From Serratia silvae (GTDB taxonomy: Bacteria; Pseudomonadota; Gammaproteobacteria; Enterobacterales; Enterobacteriaceae), in assembly GCF_023282985.1 (NCBI RefSeq), contig NZ_JAGQDC010000013.1, positions 62,001-126,000 on the forward strand: 64,000 nt of DNA, in the 5' to 3' direction. Both the position numbers and the translations under genes were made by a program. The notes under the pieces are model-generated. The model was not told the origin of the DNA, did no database searches, and worked only from the letters and a program-made list of their open reading frames with translations. Positions 48,168-58,700 of this stretch are shown here, piece by piece; position 1 is the stretch's first letter, and every line of letters begins with the position of its first letter.

Positions 48168-49514
48168 ATGCCGACCAAGAATCGAGTGATCTGGCGCGAA
48201 GGCTTGTTCATTAAGCCCCAACACTTTCAACAGCAACAAAGACATAACGATTACCAGCTGCAGCGTCGTATCACCGCGCTGACCAATTACACCTATGGCT
48301 TCCACTCGCTGCTGATCAATCAGGAACTGCTGAAGCTGGGGCGTATCGGTTTGACCAACGCCAGCGGCAGCATGGCAGATGGCACGGTGTTTGATATCCC
48401 TTATCAGGATCGTTCGCCTAAGCCGCTGGACGTACTGAACTGCAACGATGCCGCCAGCCGCGATATCTATCTGGCGTTACCGATGCTCAACGACGCTATC
48501 AATGAGGTTGCCAGCCCGCACAGCCAGATGCCTGGCGCGATCCGCTACGCCGAACATACCGATGACGTGCGCGATTTACACACCGACGGTGGCGATGTCA
48601 GCCAACTGCTGTTAGCCCAGTTGGCACCGCGTTTGATGCAGGGCTCCGAAGATCTCAGCGCCTATTCCGTGCTGCCGGTATGCCGCATCAAAGAGAAACA
48701 CCCGGATGGCTCGCTGATCCTGGATGAAGAATTTATTCCTACCTGCACCACTCTGCACGCTTCCGTACAGTTGAAAGACTTCATGGATGAAGTGGAGGGC
48801 ACCTTGGTGGAGCGCGCCCGGCTGTTAGCCAAACGCATTGGTTCGCCGGGCCAGCAGGGGATCGCCGACGTAGCTGAATTTATGATGCTGCAAGTGTTTA
48901 ACCGCATGCAGCCCTTGTTCACCCATCTGTCCCATCAGGCGGTGCTGCACCCGCAGGATTTTTATAGCCATCTGGTGCAAACCTGCGGCGAGTTGCGCAC
49001 TTTTACCGACGAGTCACGTCTGGCAGGCTCTTTCATCGTTTATAACCACGACAATCTGACCGACTGCTTCCAGCCGCTCTTCCTGGCGATGCGCCAAACG
49101 CTCAGCACGGTGCTAACACCGCGTGCTATCTCGGTACAGCTGCAACCACAGCCTAATGGCATTCGTGTGGGAACGATCAACGACAGCGATCTGTTGCGCA
49201 GCGCCGACTTTGTGTTGGCTGTTCGGGCGCAGATCCCGCAGGAAGAGCTACGGCGGAAATTCGTGCAGCAGACCAAGATCACCTCGCTGGAGAAAATCCG
49301 TGAGCTGGTTAGCCTGCAACTGCCTGGTGTACCGCTGGTGGCGCTCTCTGCCGCACCGCGTCAGCTGCCTTACCATTCCGGCTATACCTACTTCATGTTG
49401 GATCGACAAAGCCCGACCTGGAAAGAGGTTCTGCAAAGCAACGCGATTGCCTTCCACGTTTCGGGTGACTTCCCTGAGCTGGATATGCAGTTCTGGGCGA
49501 TTAGGAGCAGCTAA
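48168..49514 (+). CDS. tssK: T6SS baseplate-membrane connector TssK
   Basis: Trimeric connector between the baseplate and the TssJLM membrane complex. The 448-residue protein begins with the TssK signature NRVIWREGLFIKPQHFQQQQ and ends with FHVSGDFPELDMQFWAIRSS. The length is normal. The stop and the tssL start overlap by one base (TAATG). Confidence 0.97.
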   Translation: MPTKNRVIWREGLFIKPQHFQQQQRHNDYQLQRRITALTNYTYGFHSLLINQELLKLGRIGLTNASGSMADGTVFDIPYQDRSPKPLDVLNCNDAASRDIYLALPMLNDAINEVASPHSQMPGAIRYAEHTDDVRDLHTDGGDVSQLLLAQLAPRLMQGSEDLSAYSVLPVCRIKEKHPDGSLILDEEFIPTCTTLHASVQLKDFMDEVEGTLVERARLLAKRIGSPGQQGIADVAEFMMLQVFNRMQPLFTHLSHQAVLHPQDFYSHLVQTCGELRTFTDESRLAGSFIVYNHDNLTDCFQPLFLAMRQTLSTVLTPRAISVQLQPQPNGIRVGTINDSDLLRSADFVLAVRAQIPQEELRRKFVQQTKITSLEKIRELVSLQLPGVPLVALSAAPRQLPYHSGYTYFMLDRQSPTWKEVLQSNAIAFHVSGDFPELDMQFWAIRSS

Positions 49515-50281
49515 TGAAAATGCATGCCGTCACGGATAACCCAGCGCTTCCCGAAACGGAAACCGTCACCGCATATCGGCAGTATCAGCTCCCGCTGCGC
49601 GGTGAGAGCCTGAATGCGATGGTGGATGCCGCCACGCCGTTACTCGGCATGGTGCTGCGCTTGAAGGACATGGAAAACCAGCCGCTGCCAGACCAGCTTT
49701 ATCAGCAGGTGGTGACGGATATCCGCGCCATTGAGCAGTTCCTGCAAACCAAAGGCTACGAGCCTGGGGCGATCGTTTCGTTCCGCTACGTGCTTTGTAC
49801 CTTTATCGATGAGACGGCGTTAGGGCACGGCTGGAATACGCAAAACGGCTGGTTACAGCAGTCCTTGCTGGTGCATTTCCATAACGAAACCTGGGGCGGT
49901 GAGAAGGTGTACGTCCTGCTGGAACGCCTGATGGGAGAACCCAAACGCTATCAAGATCTGTTGGAGTTCATCTACCTGTGTTTCTGCCTGGGTTATCGTG
50001 GCCGCTACAAGGTGACATTGCAAAACAGCGATGATTTTGAACGGCTGTTCCGCCGGCTGCATCACCAACTGCACCAGTTGCGCGGTGAAGCACCAGCGAC
50101 CGTCTTGCACCAGAAACAAAGCCGCCTCGGTGGGCGTTATTACCTGAGTAAACGGTTGACCATCAAGCATCTGTTATGGGGTGGTTTAGGCCTGTTGGCG
50201 GTGATTTACCTGTTTTATGCCATCCACCTGCATAACCAGACTCAGGATATTTTGCAGCAGCTAAACAATTTATTGAGCTAG
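49514..50281 (+). CDS. tssL: T6SS membrane complex protein TssL (DotU-like)
   Basis: Cytoplasmic-facing inner-membrane partner of TssM. The 255-residue protein has the DotU domain (YVLCTFIDETALGHGWNTQN, FHNETWGGEKVYVLLERLMG and CLGYRGRYKV) and a single C-terminal membrane segment at about 219-240 (LLWGGLGLLAVIYLFYAIHL). There is no OmpA-type peptidoglycan-binding extension, so anchoring to the wall must come from elsewhere. Confidence 0.96.
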   Translation: MKMHAVTDNPALPETETVTAYRQYQLPLRGESLNAMVDAATPLLGMVLRLKDMENQPLPDQLYQQVVTDIRAIEQFLQTKGYEPGAIVSFRYVLCTFIDETALGHGWNTQNGWLQQSLLVHFHNETWGGEKVYVLLERLMGEPKRYQDLLEFIYLCFCLGYRGRYKVTLQNSDDFERLFRRLHHQLHQLRGEAPATVLHQKQSRLGGRYYLSKRLTIKHLLWGGLGLLAVIYLFYAIHLHNQTQDILQQLNNLLS

Positions 50282-50290
50282 GAAGCACAG

Positions 50291-52891
50291 ATGATTCAAA
50301 TTGACTTGCCCACGCTGGTAAACCGCCTTAATCCCATCGCCCGCCATGCCCTGGAGGCCGCTGCAGCGCACTGCGTCAGCCTGCAGGAATCGGAGGTAAC
50401 GGTCTCGCAGGTATTAATGCAGATGATCGCCAGCCCCTTAAGTGATGTCAGGGTAATCCTTAATCATGCTGGCGTAGACACTGACGCATTGCGTGAGTTG
50501 CTCGATCAACGTATTTCCGGCTATCAGACGATCACTCAGGCTTATCCCAGCTTCTCCCCTTTACTGGTGGAGTGGTTGCAGGACAGTTGGTTATTAGCCT
50601 CGGCCGAAATGGATCACAGCCAGTTGCGCGGTGGGGTGATGTTGTTGACCCTACTGCTGAGCCCGATGCGTTATCTCACGCCGGCGGCCAGCCGGTTGTT
50701 ATCCCCGGTGAATCGCGAGCTATTGCGCCAGAACTTTGCTGACTGGACCGCAGACTCCGCAGAAGCCCCTCGGGTCGCGAAAGCGGGTGATAAAACCACT
50801 GCCGCCGCCAATGGTGAAAGCCTGTTGGCTCGCTATGCCAGCAACATGACCGAACAGGCCCGTAAAGGCACGCTGGATCCGGTGCTGTGCCGCGATGAGG
50901 AAATCGACCTGATGATCGATATCCTGTGCCGCCGCCGCAAGAACAACCCGATCGTAGTGGGTGAGGCAGGCGTGGGGAAAAGCGCGCTGATCGAAGGCCT
51001 GGCGCTGCGCATCGTAGACGGCCAGGTGCCGGAAAAGCTGCGCAACAGCGAACTGATGACGTTGGATCTCGGCGCGTTGCAGGCTGGTGCTGCGGTAAAA
51101 GGTGAGTTCGAAAAGCGCTTCAAGGGGATCATGGCGGAAGTTGCCCAGTCGGCCACGCCGATCATCCTGTTTATTGATGAAGCCCATACGTTGATCGGCG
51201 CGGGCAATCAGCAGGGTGGCCTGGATATCTCGAACCTGCTGAAACCTGCGTTAGCGCGCGGTGAGCTGAAAACCATCGCCGCCACCACCTGGAGCGAATA
51301 CAAAAAGTATTTCGAGAAAGACGCCGCGCTGTCGCGCCGTTTCCAACTGGTGAAGGTCTCTGAGCCGAGTGCCGAAGAGGCTACGGTGATCATGCGTGGT
51401 CTGCGCACTATCTATGAAAAGGCGCATGGCGTGCTGATCGACGACGAGGCGTTACAGGCGTCGGCGGTGCTCAGCGATCGCTATCTCTCGGGCCGTCAAC
51501 TGCCGGACAAGGCCATCGACGTGCTCGACACCGCCGCCGCGCGAGTGGCGATCAACCTGACTTCGGCACCGCGCCAGGTATCGGCACTGAAAACGCAGTT
51601 GCATCAACAGGCGATGGAAATCCAGATGTTGGAGCGTGAACAGCGCCTCAACCTGAGCCAGCCGGATGAGCGTTTATCCGTGTTGCAGCAACAGCGCACT
51701 GAGATCGAACAGCAACTGGAGGATCTGAACGCCAGTTGGCAAACCCAGCAGCAGTTGGTGCAGCAGATCATTGCCCTGCGGGCGGAACTACTGACGCAGG
51801 AAGAGAATGCCACGGAAGAGCAGGTCATCAACCTGGCTGCGCTGGGTGCCGAGCTGGAACAGTTGCAGCAGCATCAAACCCTGGTTTCTCCACACGTGGA
51901 TAAACATCAGATCGCGGCGGTGATCGCCGAGTGGACCGGCGTGCCGTTAAACCGCCTGTCGCAGAGCGAACTGTCGGTGGTCACCGAGCTGCCCACGTAT
52001 CTTGGCGAACAGATCAAAGGCCAGGAAACCGCGATCCACTGCCTGCATCAGCATCTGCTGACCGCCAGAGCCGATCTGCGTCGTCCGGGCCGCCCAATGG
52101 GGGCCTTCCTGCTGGTGGGGCCAAGTGGCGTCGGTAAAACCGAGACCGTATTGCAGATCTCTGAGCTGCTGTACGGCGGCCGCCACTATCTCACCACCAT
52201 CAACATGTCCGAGTTCCAGGAGAAACACACCGTTTCGCGCCTGATCGGTTCACCGCCGGGCTATGTGGGCTATGGCGAAGGCGGCGTGCTGACAGAGGCC
52301 ATCCGCCAGAAACCTTATTCGGTAGTGCTGCTCGACGAAGTCGAAAAAGCCCATCCCGACGTGCTCAACCTGTTCTACCAGGCATTTGACAAGGGTGAAC
52401 TGGCCGACGGTGAAGGCCGCATCATTGACTGCAAGAACGTCGTGTTCTTCCTGACCTCCAACCTGGGCTATCAGACCATTGTCGATCACGCCGAACAGCC
52501 GGAACTGCTGGGCGAATTGCTGTACCCCGAGCTGGCGGCTTTCTTCAAACCGGCCCTGTTGGCGCGTATGGAAGTGGTGCCTTATCTGCCACTGGGCAAG
52601 GACACGCTGCAAACTATCATCCACGGCAAGCTCAAACGCCTGGATAACCTGCTGCGCCAGCGCTTCAACGCCGAAGTGGTGATCGAGCCTGAGGTGATTG
52701 AAGAGATCTTGCTGCGCGCCACCCGCGCCGAGAACGGGGCGCGCATGCTGGAGTCGATTATCGACGGGGCGTTGCTGCCACCGGTTTCCCTACTGTTATT
52801 GCAAAAAATGGCAGCAGGTACGGCGATTAGCCATATCCGTATCGCCACGGAGGGAAATGCGTTTACCGCAGAGGTCGAGGAGGCGCTATGA
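50291..52891 (+). CDS. clpV: T6SS sheath-recycling ATPase ClpV (TssH)
   Basis: AAA+ unfoldase that dismantles the contracted sheath. The 866-residue protein has an N-terminal double ClpN domain, AAA1 with Walker [11 protein letters not shown] near 222-231 and Walker [11 protein letters not shown], a coiled middle domain (about 410-540), and AAA2 with [10 protein letters not shown] near 607-616 and [14 protein letters not shown]. Both ATP sites are intact. It overlaps the following regulator gene by 4 bases. Confidence 0.97.
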   Translation: MIQIDLPTLVNRLNPIARHALEAAAAHCVSLQESEVTVSQVLMQMIASPLSDVRVILNHAGVDTDALRELLDQRISGYQTITQAYPSFSPLLVEWLQDSWLLASAEMDHSQLRGGVMLLTLLLSPMRYLTPAASRLLSPVNRELLRQNFADWTADSAEAPRVAKAGDKTTAAANGESLLARYASNMTEQARKGTLDPVLCRDEEIDLMIDILCRRRKNNPIVVGEAGVGKSALIEGLALRIVDGQVPEKLRNSELMTLDLGALQAGAAVKGEFEKRFKGIMAEVAQSATPIILFIDEAHTLIGAGNQQGGLDISNLLKPALARGELKTIAATTWSEYKKYFEKDAALSRRFQLVKVSEPSAEEATVIMRGLRTIYEKAHGVLIDDEALQASAVLSDRYLSGRQLPDKAIDVLDTAAARVAINLTSAPRQVSALKTQLHQQAMEIQMLEREQRLNLSQPDERLSVLQQQRTEIEQQLEDLNASWQTQQQLVQQIIALRAELLTQEENATEEQVINLAALGAELEQLQQHQTLVSPHVDKHQIAAVIAEWTGVPLNRLSQSELSVVTELPTYLGEQIKGQETAIHCLHQHLLTARADLRRPGRPMGAFLLVGPSGVGKTETVLQISELLYGGRHYLTTINMSEFQEKHTVSRLIGSPPGYVGYGEGGVLTEAIRQKPYSVVLLDEVEKAHPDVLNLFYQAFDKGELADGEGRIIDCKNVVFFLTSNLGYQTIVDHAEQPELLGELLYPELAAFFKPALLARMEVVPYLPLGKDTLQTIIHGKLKRLDNLLRQRFNAEVVIEPEVIEEILLRATRAENGARMLESIIDGALLPPVSLLLLQKMAAGTAISHIRIATEGNAFTAEVEEAL

Positions 52892-53670
52892 GGCAACGGC
52901 TGAAATGCTTACTGGCACTGCTGGAAAACGATTCGGTCGAACAATTGGTTCATGGCTTTCTGATGCTGGATCACCACCGTCACGGGTTCGATGGCTTGAT
53001 GGTGGCGATGTTCAACGCCAGCGAGGGGCAGCTGGAGTGTCTCCGTCTGTCTGATGCCAACCGGCGCGCCATGGTGAAGCTGGAAGCCGATATTGAAGAC
53101 ACCAATCACCCTTTGGTGCGGGTGCTGCGCAACGGCGCGCCCGACGTCTGGTACGCGCTCAATCGCGGGGTGCGCATCGAAGATGACGGCTTTCGCGGCT
53201 TTATTGAGGCGTTGCCCAACGGTTGCAGCATGTATGGCGTACCGCTATTTGATTTTCAGGAGCGGGCCTGCGGGGTGATTGCGGTGTTTGCTGAAGATAT
53301 CGAGCGATTTGTGGACAGCCGCGGCATGTTCGCCATCTATTGCCAGGTTTTTCAGCATCGCCTCAACAAACTGCAAGAGATGGATCATCTGCGAACGCAG
53401 CTGGTCCAGCTGCGTTCGATGTTCAAGGTGCGTGAAAAACAGTTGGATGAGCTGATGGTTTCGCTAAGCACCTCCGACGTCTCCACCTCGCCAGAGCTAT
53501 CACGCGATTACAGCAAGATAGATGACCTGTCTACCGCGGTGGAGGCTTTTGAAGCCGCGGTACTGACGCAGCGCCAGCGTCTGTACGGCAATGACAAAAA
53601 CCGCATCGCTGACAGCCTGGGGATCACGCCGCGCACCCTGGGTTACAAGTTGGCGAAATACAGGTGTTAG
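52888..53670 (+). CDS. VasH-position regulator with sensor and Fis-type HTH ends but no AAA+ domain
   Basis: A 260-residue protein in the place occupied by VasH in the V. cholerae cluster. Residues about 15-165 look like a GAF-type sensor domain (LMVAMFNASEGQLECLRLSD, PNGCSMYGVPLF, ACGVIAVFAED). A coiled coil follows (about 165-190). The C terminus is a Fis-type helix-turn-helix: NRIADSLGITPRTLGYKLAK. VasH is normally over 500 residues with a central sigma-54-activating ATPase; here no Walker A, GAFTGA or Walker B motif exists, so it cannot activate sigma-54 in the usual way. It may be a repressor, a decoy or a DNA-binding modulator of this operon. Its start overlaps clpV. Confidence 0.85.
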   Translation: MRQRLKCLLALLENDSVEQLVHGFLMLDHHRHGFDGLMVAMFNASEGQLECLRLSDANRRAMVKLEADIEDTNHPLVRVLRNGAPDVWYALNRGVRIEDDGFRGFIEALPNGCSMYGVPLFDFQERACGVIAVFAEDIERFVDSRGMFAIYCQVFQHRLNKLQEMDHLRTQLVQLRSMFKVREKQLDELMVSLSTSDVSTSPELSRDYSKIDDLSTAVEAFEAAVLTQRQRLYGNDKNRIADSLGITPRTLGYKLAKYRC

Positions 53671-53672
53671 CT

Positions 53673-54338
53673 ATGAATACGTGGTTATTGATCGGTTCGT
53701 TACTGATTTCCGGCAGCAATTCAGCCACCGAGTGGCTAAGCGGCCTCTCGCTGTCGCAGCCCGAAGGGGATGCGCATCAGTTGGCGCTGCTGATGAACTG
53801 CCGCAGTGAAAGCTCGCCGCTGGTGCGTTTGGCCTGTTATGACAACGCGTTGTCAACGGCAAGCGGCGACAACCCTGGCCAGGTACAGGCCGGGCCAGCC
53901 TGGCAGCGAGCCATGGCGCAGGAGAAAGGCCGTAGCGATCACTCAACGGCATTCCTGATAAGCGAAGGGCAGGGCAACAATCCGCAGGTGGTGCTGACCA
54001 CGCCAGCGATTGGTATGCCACCACCGCGGCCGGTGCTGATGCTGAGCTGCATCGACAACATTACCCGCTTACAGATCGCCCTGGTCGGCCCGCAAAAAGA
54101 CGGTGCGGTGACGCTAACGGCGGATAGCGATCGGTTTAACGTGCAGTGGTTCCTGCGTGAAAACGGCTATTTGCTGGAATCCAGCCGGGGCCTGGCTGGC
54201 ATTGATGAGATCAAGCGGTTGATGTCGGCACAAACGCTGACGATCGACGGCACCAACGGCGGCTTACCCCGTCTGACATTTAATATTTCGCAGTTAACGC
54301 CAGCGCTGAAACCGCTGCGTAACGCCTGCCACTGGTGA
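53673..54338 (+). CDS. tagO: T6SS-associated protein TagO (VasI family)
   Basis: Accessory protein of the VasI/TagO family, found next to vasH and tssA in this cluster type; its mechanism is unknown. The 221-residue product has a hydrophobic N terminus (MNTWLLIGSLLISGSNS) that is probably a signal peptide, then a conserved block with CRSESSPLVRLACYDNALST, similar to proteins annotated VasI. The frame also opens at a GTG at 53664, but ATG 53673 has AGGTG just upstream. Confidence 0.85.
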   Translation: MNTWLLIGSLLISGSNSATEWLSGLSLSQPEGDAHQLALLMNCRSESSPLVRLACYDNALSTASGDNPGQVQAGPAWQRAMAQEKGRSDHSTAFLISEGQGNNPQVVLTTPAIGMPPPRPVLMLSCIDNITRLQIALVGPQKDGAVTLTADSDRFNVQWFLRENGYLLESSRGLAGIDEIKRLMSAQTLTIDGTNGGLPRLTFNISQLTPALKPLRNACHW

Positions 54339-54343
54339 GGACT

Positions 54344-55738
54344 ATGGATAGCACGTCACAACATCCCTGGCATGCATTATTGCTGACGCCGCTGACGCCC
54401 GAGCAGACCGCCAAGGCGTTGGCTGATGACGATCCGCAATGGGAGCATATCGACAGCCAGATGGTCAAAGTAGGCTCATTGACCCATAGCTCGCTGAATA
54501 TTGATGATCTTCAGCAGCAGGCGATGGCTCTACTGTCGCAAAAAAGCAAAGACTTCCGGCTGGTGGTGCACCTGCTGCGTACCTTGCAGCACGGCGGCGA
54601 ACCGAGCGACCTGATGCTGGCGATCTCCTTGCTGACCGCTTACGTGCAGCACTTCTGGACCAGCGCCTGGCCGTTGAATCCGCTGCATAAGCGCCGCTTT
54701 GCCCAGCAGATCCTCAAACGCTTTGACAGCGCCAGCGGCAGCTTCAGCCAACGGGCGACGGATGCCCAGCGCCAGGATGTGCAAGGCCTGCTGGCGCATC
54801 TGGCCCAGGTCTGGCACAGCGATGAACCGGCGCTGGCGACAGAGGTGGATAGCCTGCGTACCAGCTATGCGCGGTTGCCTACTCGCACCGTTGAACCGGT
54901 GATTGAGGAGGAAGAACGCCCGCAGTCTGGTTCGGCATCTGCATCGGCCTCTGCCAGCAGAACGATCAGCCCCAGCCTGAGCATTGATAACTCCAGCGAT
55001 AAAGCCTGGCGGCAAACGCTGCTGAAAATGGCGGATTTGCTGTGTGAACTACACCCCGACGCCGCCATTGGTTTCCGCCTGCGTCGCCATGCCCTGTGGG
55101 GCAGTTTGACCGCGCCACCGATAGCGCAGGCCGATGGGCGCACGCCGCTGGCTGCCTTTTCTGTTGATCGTATGGCCGATTACCTGGGGCGTGTGGCCAC
55201 TGCGGATCTGGCCCTGTGGCAACAGGTAGAACAGAGCCTGGCGCTGGCACCGTACTGGCTGGATGGCCATGCACTTTCGGCACAGATTGCTATTCGGCTG
55301 GGATACGCAGGGGTCGCGCAGGCCATCCGTGATGAACTGATCGCCTTTATCGCGCGGATGCCGGCGTTAACCACCCTCTACTTTACCGATATGACGCCAT
55401 TCCTCTCCCCTGAATCTGCCAGCTGGTTACAGCAGGATACGGGTGCCAAAGGGGGAGGCAACACTATTGAACAGGATGAAATTTGGCAATGCTATCAACA
55501 GCAAGGACTGGAAGCCGCGTTACAAATGATCGATCGGCAATCGCAGCAATCCGAACCCAGGGACCGTTTTTACCTGCAATTGCTCAGCGCCCAGTTGCTG
55601 GAAAAAGCGGGGATGACGGCGCTGGCGCAGCAGCATTACCACAACCTGTTGCAGGTGGGGCAGCAAGTGCAGCTAAGCGAATGGGAACCGGCGTTGATCG
55701 CCTTGCTAACAGACAAACAACGGCAGCTCAAGCCGTGA
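54344..55738 (+). CDS. tssA: T6SS cap protein TssA (VasJ type)
   Basis: Caps the growing tube-sheath and coordinates baseplate and tail assembly. The 464-residue protein has an N-terminal ImpA_N domain (about 10-130; DFRLVVHLLRTLQHGGEPSD), an alanine-serine-rich linker (SGSASASASAS), and a C-terminal VasJ-type helical domain. ATG 54344 (MDSTSQHPWHAL) follows GTGAGG; the frame can also open at GTG 54335. Confidence 0.92.
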   Translation: MDSTSQHPWHALLLTPLTPEQTAKALADDDPQWEHIDSQMVKVGSLTHSSLNIDDLQQQAMALLSQKSKDFRLVVHLLRTLQHGGEPSDLMLAISLLTAYVQHFWTSAWPLNPLHKRRFAQQILKRFDSASGSFSQRATDAQRQDVQGLLAHLAQVWHSDEPALATEVDSLRTSYARLPTRTVEPVIEEEERPQSGSASASASASRTISPSLSIDNSSDKAWRQTLLKMADLLCELHPDAAIGFRLRRHALWGSLTAPPIAQADGRTPLAAFSVDRMADYLGRVATADLALWQQVEQSLALAPYWLDGHALSAQIAIRLGYAGVAQAIRDELIAFIARMPALTTLYFTDMTPFLSPESASWLQQDTGAKGGGNTIEQDEIWQCYQQQGLEAALQMIDRQSQQSEPRDRFYLQLLSAQLLEKAGMTALAQQHYHNLLQVGQQVQLSEWEPALIALLTDKQRQLKP

Positions 55739-55769
55739 TAGCCAGGGAAGGAAACAGGAGCGTTAACGC

Positions 55770-58700
55770 ATGAAATTGCCCTCTTTTATTCATTTTGCCC
55801 GGCCAGCCATTCCGCGCATCAAAGCCTCGGTGCCGGTGGTGTTGGCGCTGTTGGCCTGTATCGGCCTAATTTGGGTCTGGATTTACGGACCGGAATGGAA
55901 GCTGAAGGATTACCAGCCGTTCGAGCCTTTGCTGAGCCGCTGGTTGGTCACCGCGTTGGTGGTGCTGCTGGCGGTTTGCTGGCTGACGCTCAAAATGGTG
56001 CGGCGTTTGCAGCAGCTGGAAAAATTGCAGCTACAAGCCAAAACGCAGGTTGACGATCCGATCCTGGCCGATATCGAACAGCAGAACCAGTATCTGGGCG
56101 TCTGGAAGCAGCAGCTGCAACGGCGTCTGAATACCCCGGCCTATCTCTATCGCCTGCCTTGGTACATGGTGATTGGCACCCGCAACAGCGGCAAAAGCAC
56201 CCTGATCAAAGAAGGCTATAAGCTGACCGAAATCGCCAGCCCGGAACTGACCAGCGTGGAAGACGCCGGTGAGCTGCGCGTGCGCTGCTGGCTGGGTGAG
56301 CAGGCCGTGCTGATCGATCCTGCGGGTGAGCTGATCGAACAGCCAACGCTGTCCGTGGTGGGCAAAGCGGCGCTCAATAGCCGCCTATGGCAAAGCCTGC
56401 TGAACTGGCTGGTTGAACACCGTAAACGCCAGCCGCTGAACGGTCTGATCCTCACCGTCGATCTGCATCAGTTGCTGACGGCGAACAAGGCTCAGCGCGA
56501 AAACATGGTTGCCAGCCTCCATCAGCGTTTGCAGGATGTGCGCCAGGCGCTGCACAGCCAATTGCCGCTGTACGTGGTGTTTACCAAACTGGACCTGATG
56601 TATGGGTTCGAAGCGATGTACCAGACGCTGGATAAGGCGCAACGCGAAGCGGTGCTGGGGGTGACATTCAGCCTGAACGCCGCCGAGCCGGAGGTGTGGC
56701 GCAAAGAGTTGCAGCAGTTCTGGCAGCAATGGGTTGCTCAGTTGAACGGCGCGATGCCAGACATGATGCTCAACGGCGTTGATGCCGGGCAACGTAGCCA
56801 GCTGTTCAGCTTTACCCGCCAGATGCAGGGTCTGCAAGAGTATGTGGTGCAACTGCTGGAGGGGATCCTCTACAGCGGCGATCATCAACAGCCGCTGTTA
56901 CGCGGCATCTACCTGACTTCTGCCCAACAGCGCGGACAGATGGACGACGTGTTTACCCAGTCTGCCGCCGTGCAGTACCACCTTTCGCCGCAGGCCTTCC
57001 CAACCTGGCCGGTCGCCGAGACGACCCCGTACTTCACCAAAGAGCTGTTTAATCAGGTGTTGCTGGCGGAACCGAATCTGGCGGGCGAAAACGGCCTGTG
57101 GCTGCGTAACGCCAGAAAACGCCTGATGGTGTTCTCCTGCGTGGGAGCCGCGGTGGCGTTGACGCTGTGGGGTTGTTGGCATTACTACTATCAGAGTAAT
57201 TACCGGGCCGGGCAAGAGGTACTTACCCAGGCCAAAACCTTCCTCTCTATCCCGACGCCGAAGGGTGACGATCGCTATGGCAACCTGCAACTGCCGTTGC
57301 TGAACCCGATCCGTGACGCCACGCTGGCTTACGGCAACTACCATGAACGAAACAGCCTGTTGGCAGACATGGGGCTGTATCAAGGCAACAACATCGGCCC
57401 TTATGTGGAAAGCACCTATCTGCAACTGTTGCAGCAGCGCTTTGTTCCGGCGTTGATGAGTGGCCTGTTGGAGCAGTTGAATGCCGCACCGCCGGGCAGC
57501 GAAGAGAAACTTGAGATCCTGCGTGTAATGCGCATGCTGGAAGACGGCAGTGGCCGTAACGTGGCGCTGGTGGAACAATTTATGGGCGACCGCTGGAGCC
57601 AGCAGTTTAACGGCCAGCGCGAACTGCAACAGCAGTTGATGGGCCATCTGGACTATGCGCTCAAGCACACCGATTGGCATGCCGCGCGGGAAAGTGGCGA
57701 TCAGGTTGCCATCAAGCGCTTTATCCCCTATCGCCAGCCGATCCAGCTGGCACAGCGTGAGTTGAGCAAACTGTCGATTTATCAGCGGGTGTACCAGAAC
57801 CTGCGCATCAAGGCACAGGATGCGCTGCCTCCGGCCCTGAACCTGCGCGATCAGATCGGTGCCAGCTTTGACGACATCTTTGTCTCCAACAATGATCGCC
57901 TGTTGGTGGTGCCGCAGTTCCTGACGCGCAACGGTTTGCAGAACTACTTTACCAAGCAGAATGACCAACTGGTGGATCTGACGGTGATGGATAGTTGGGT
58001 GCTGAATCTCAGCAAGAACGTCGAATATAGCGAGGCGGATCGCAAAGAGATCCAGCGGCAGGTGACCGAGCAGTACATCGGTGACTATACCGCCACCTGG
58101 CGTGCGGTGATGAATAACCTGTCGGTCGGTGAGTTTGAAGATCTGCCGCAGGCGATCAGCGCCATTGAGCAGGTGATCAGCGGCGAGCAGCCTTTCCGCC
58201 GTGCCTTACAAACGCTGAGTGATAACACCCGGCTGCCTGCGGTGCCTGACGCGTTGCAGGGTAAAGAGCGCCAGGAACTGTTGCAAAAATCCGATTACCG
58301 GCTGCTGGGCCGCATCAATCGCGAGTTTGCGCCAGAAACCGGCGCGCTGGTGGAGAACGGTGACAAAGGCAGCGTGCTGCAAAGCGTCTACCAAAAACTG
58401 ACCGAACTGCACCGTTACCTGCTGGCGATCCAAAACTCACCGGCACCGGGTAAAGCGGCCATGAAGGCGGTACAGCTGCGTTTGGATCAAAACAGCAGCG
58501 ACCCGATCTTCGAAGTTCAGCAGTTGGCGAAAAACCTGCCGGAACCGCTGAACCGCTGGGTAGGGGATTTGGCCGAACAAGCCTGGCGCGTAGTGATGAT
58601 GGAAGCCATCCAATCGTTGGAAGTCGAGTGGAACGAGACGGTGGTGAAACAGTATCAGACCTACCTGGCAGGCCGTTATCCGTTCGATCCTAAATCGCAG

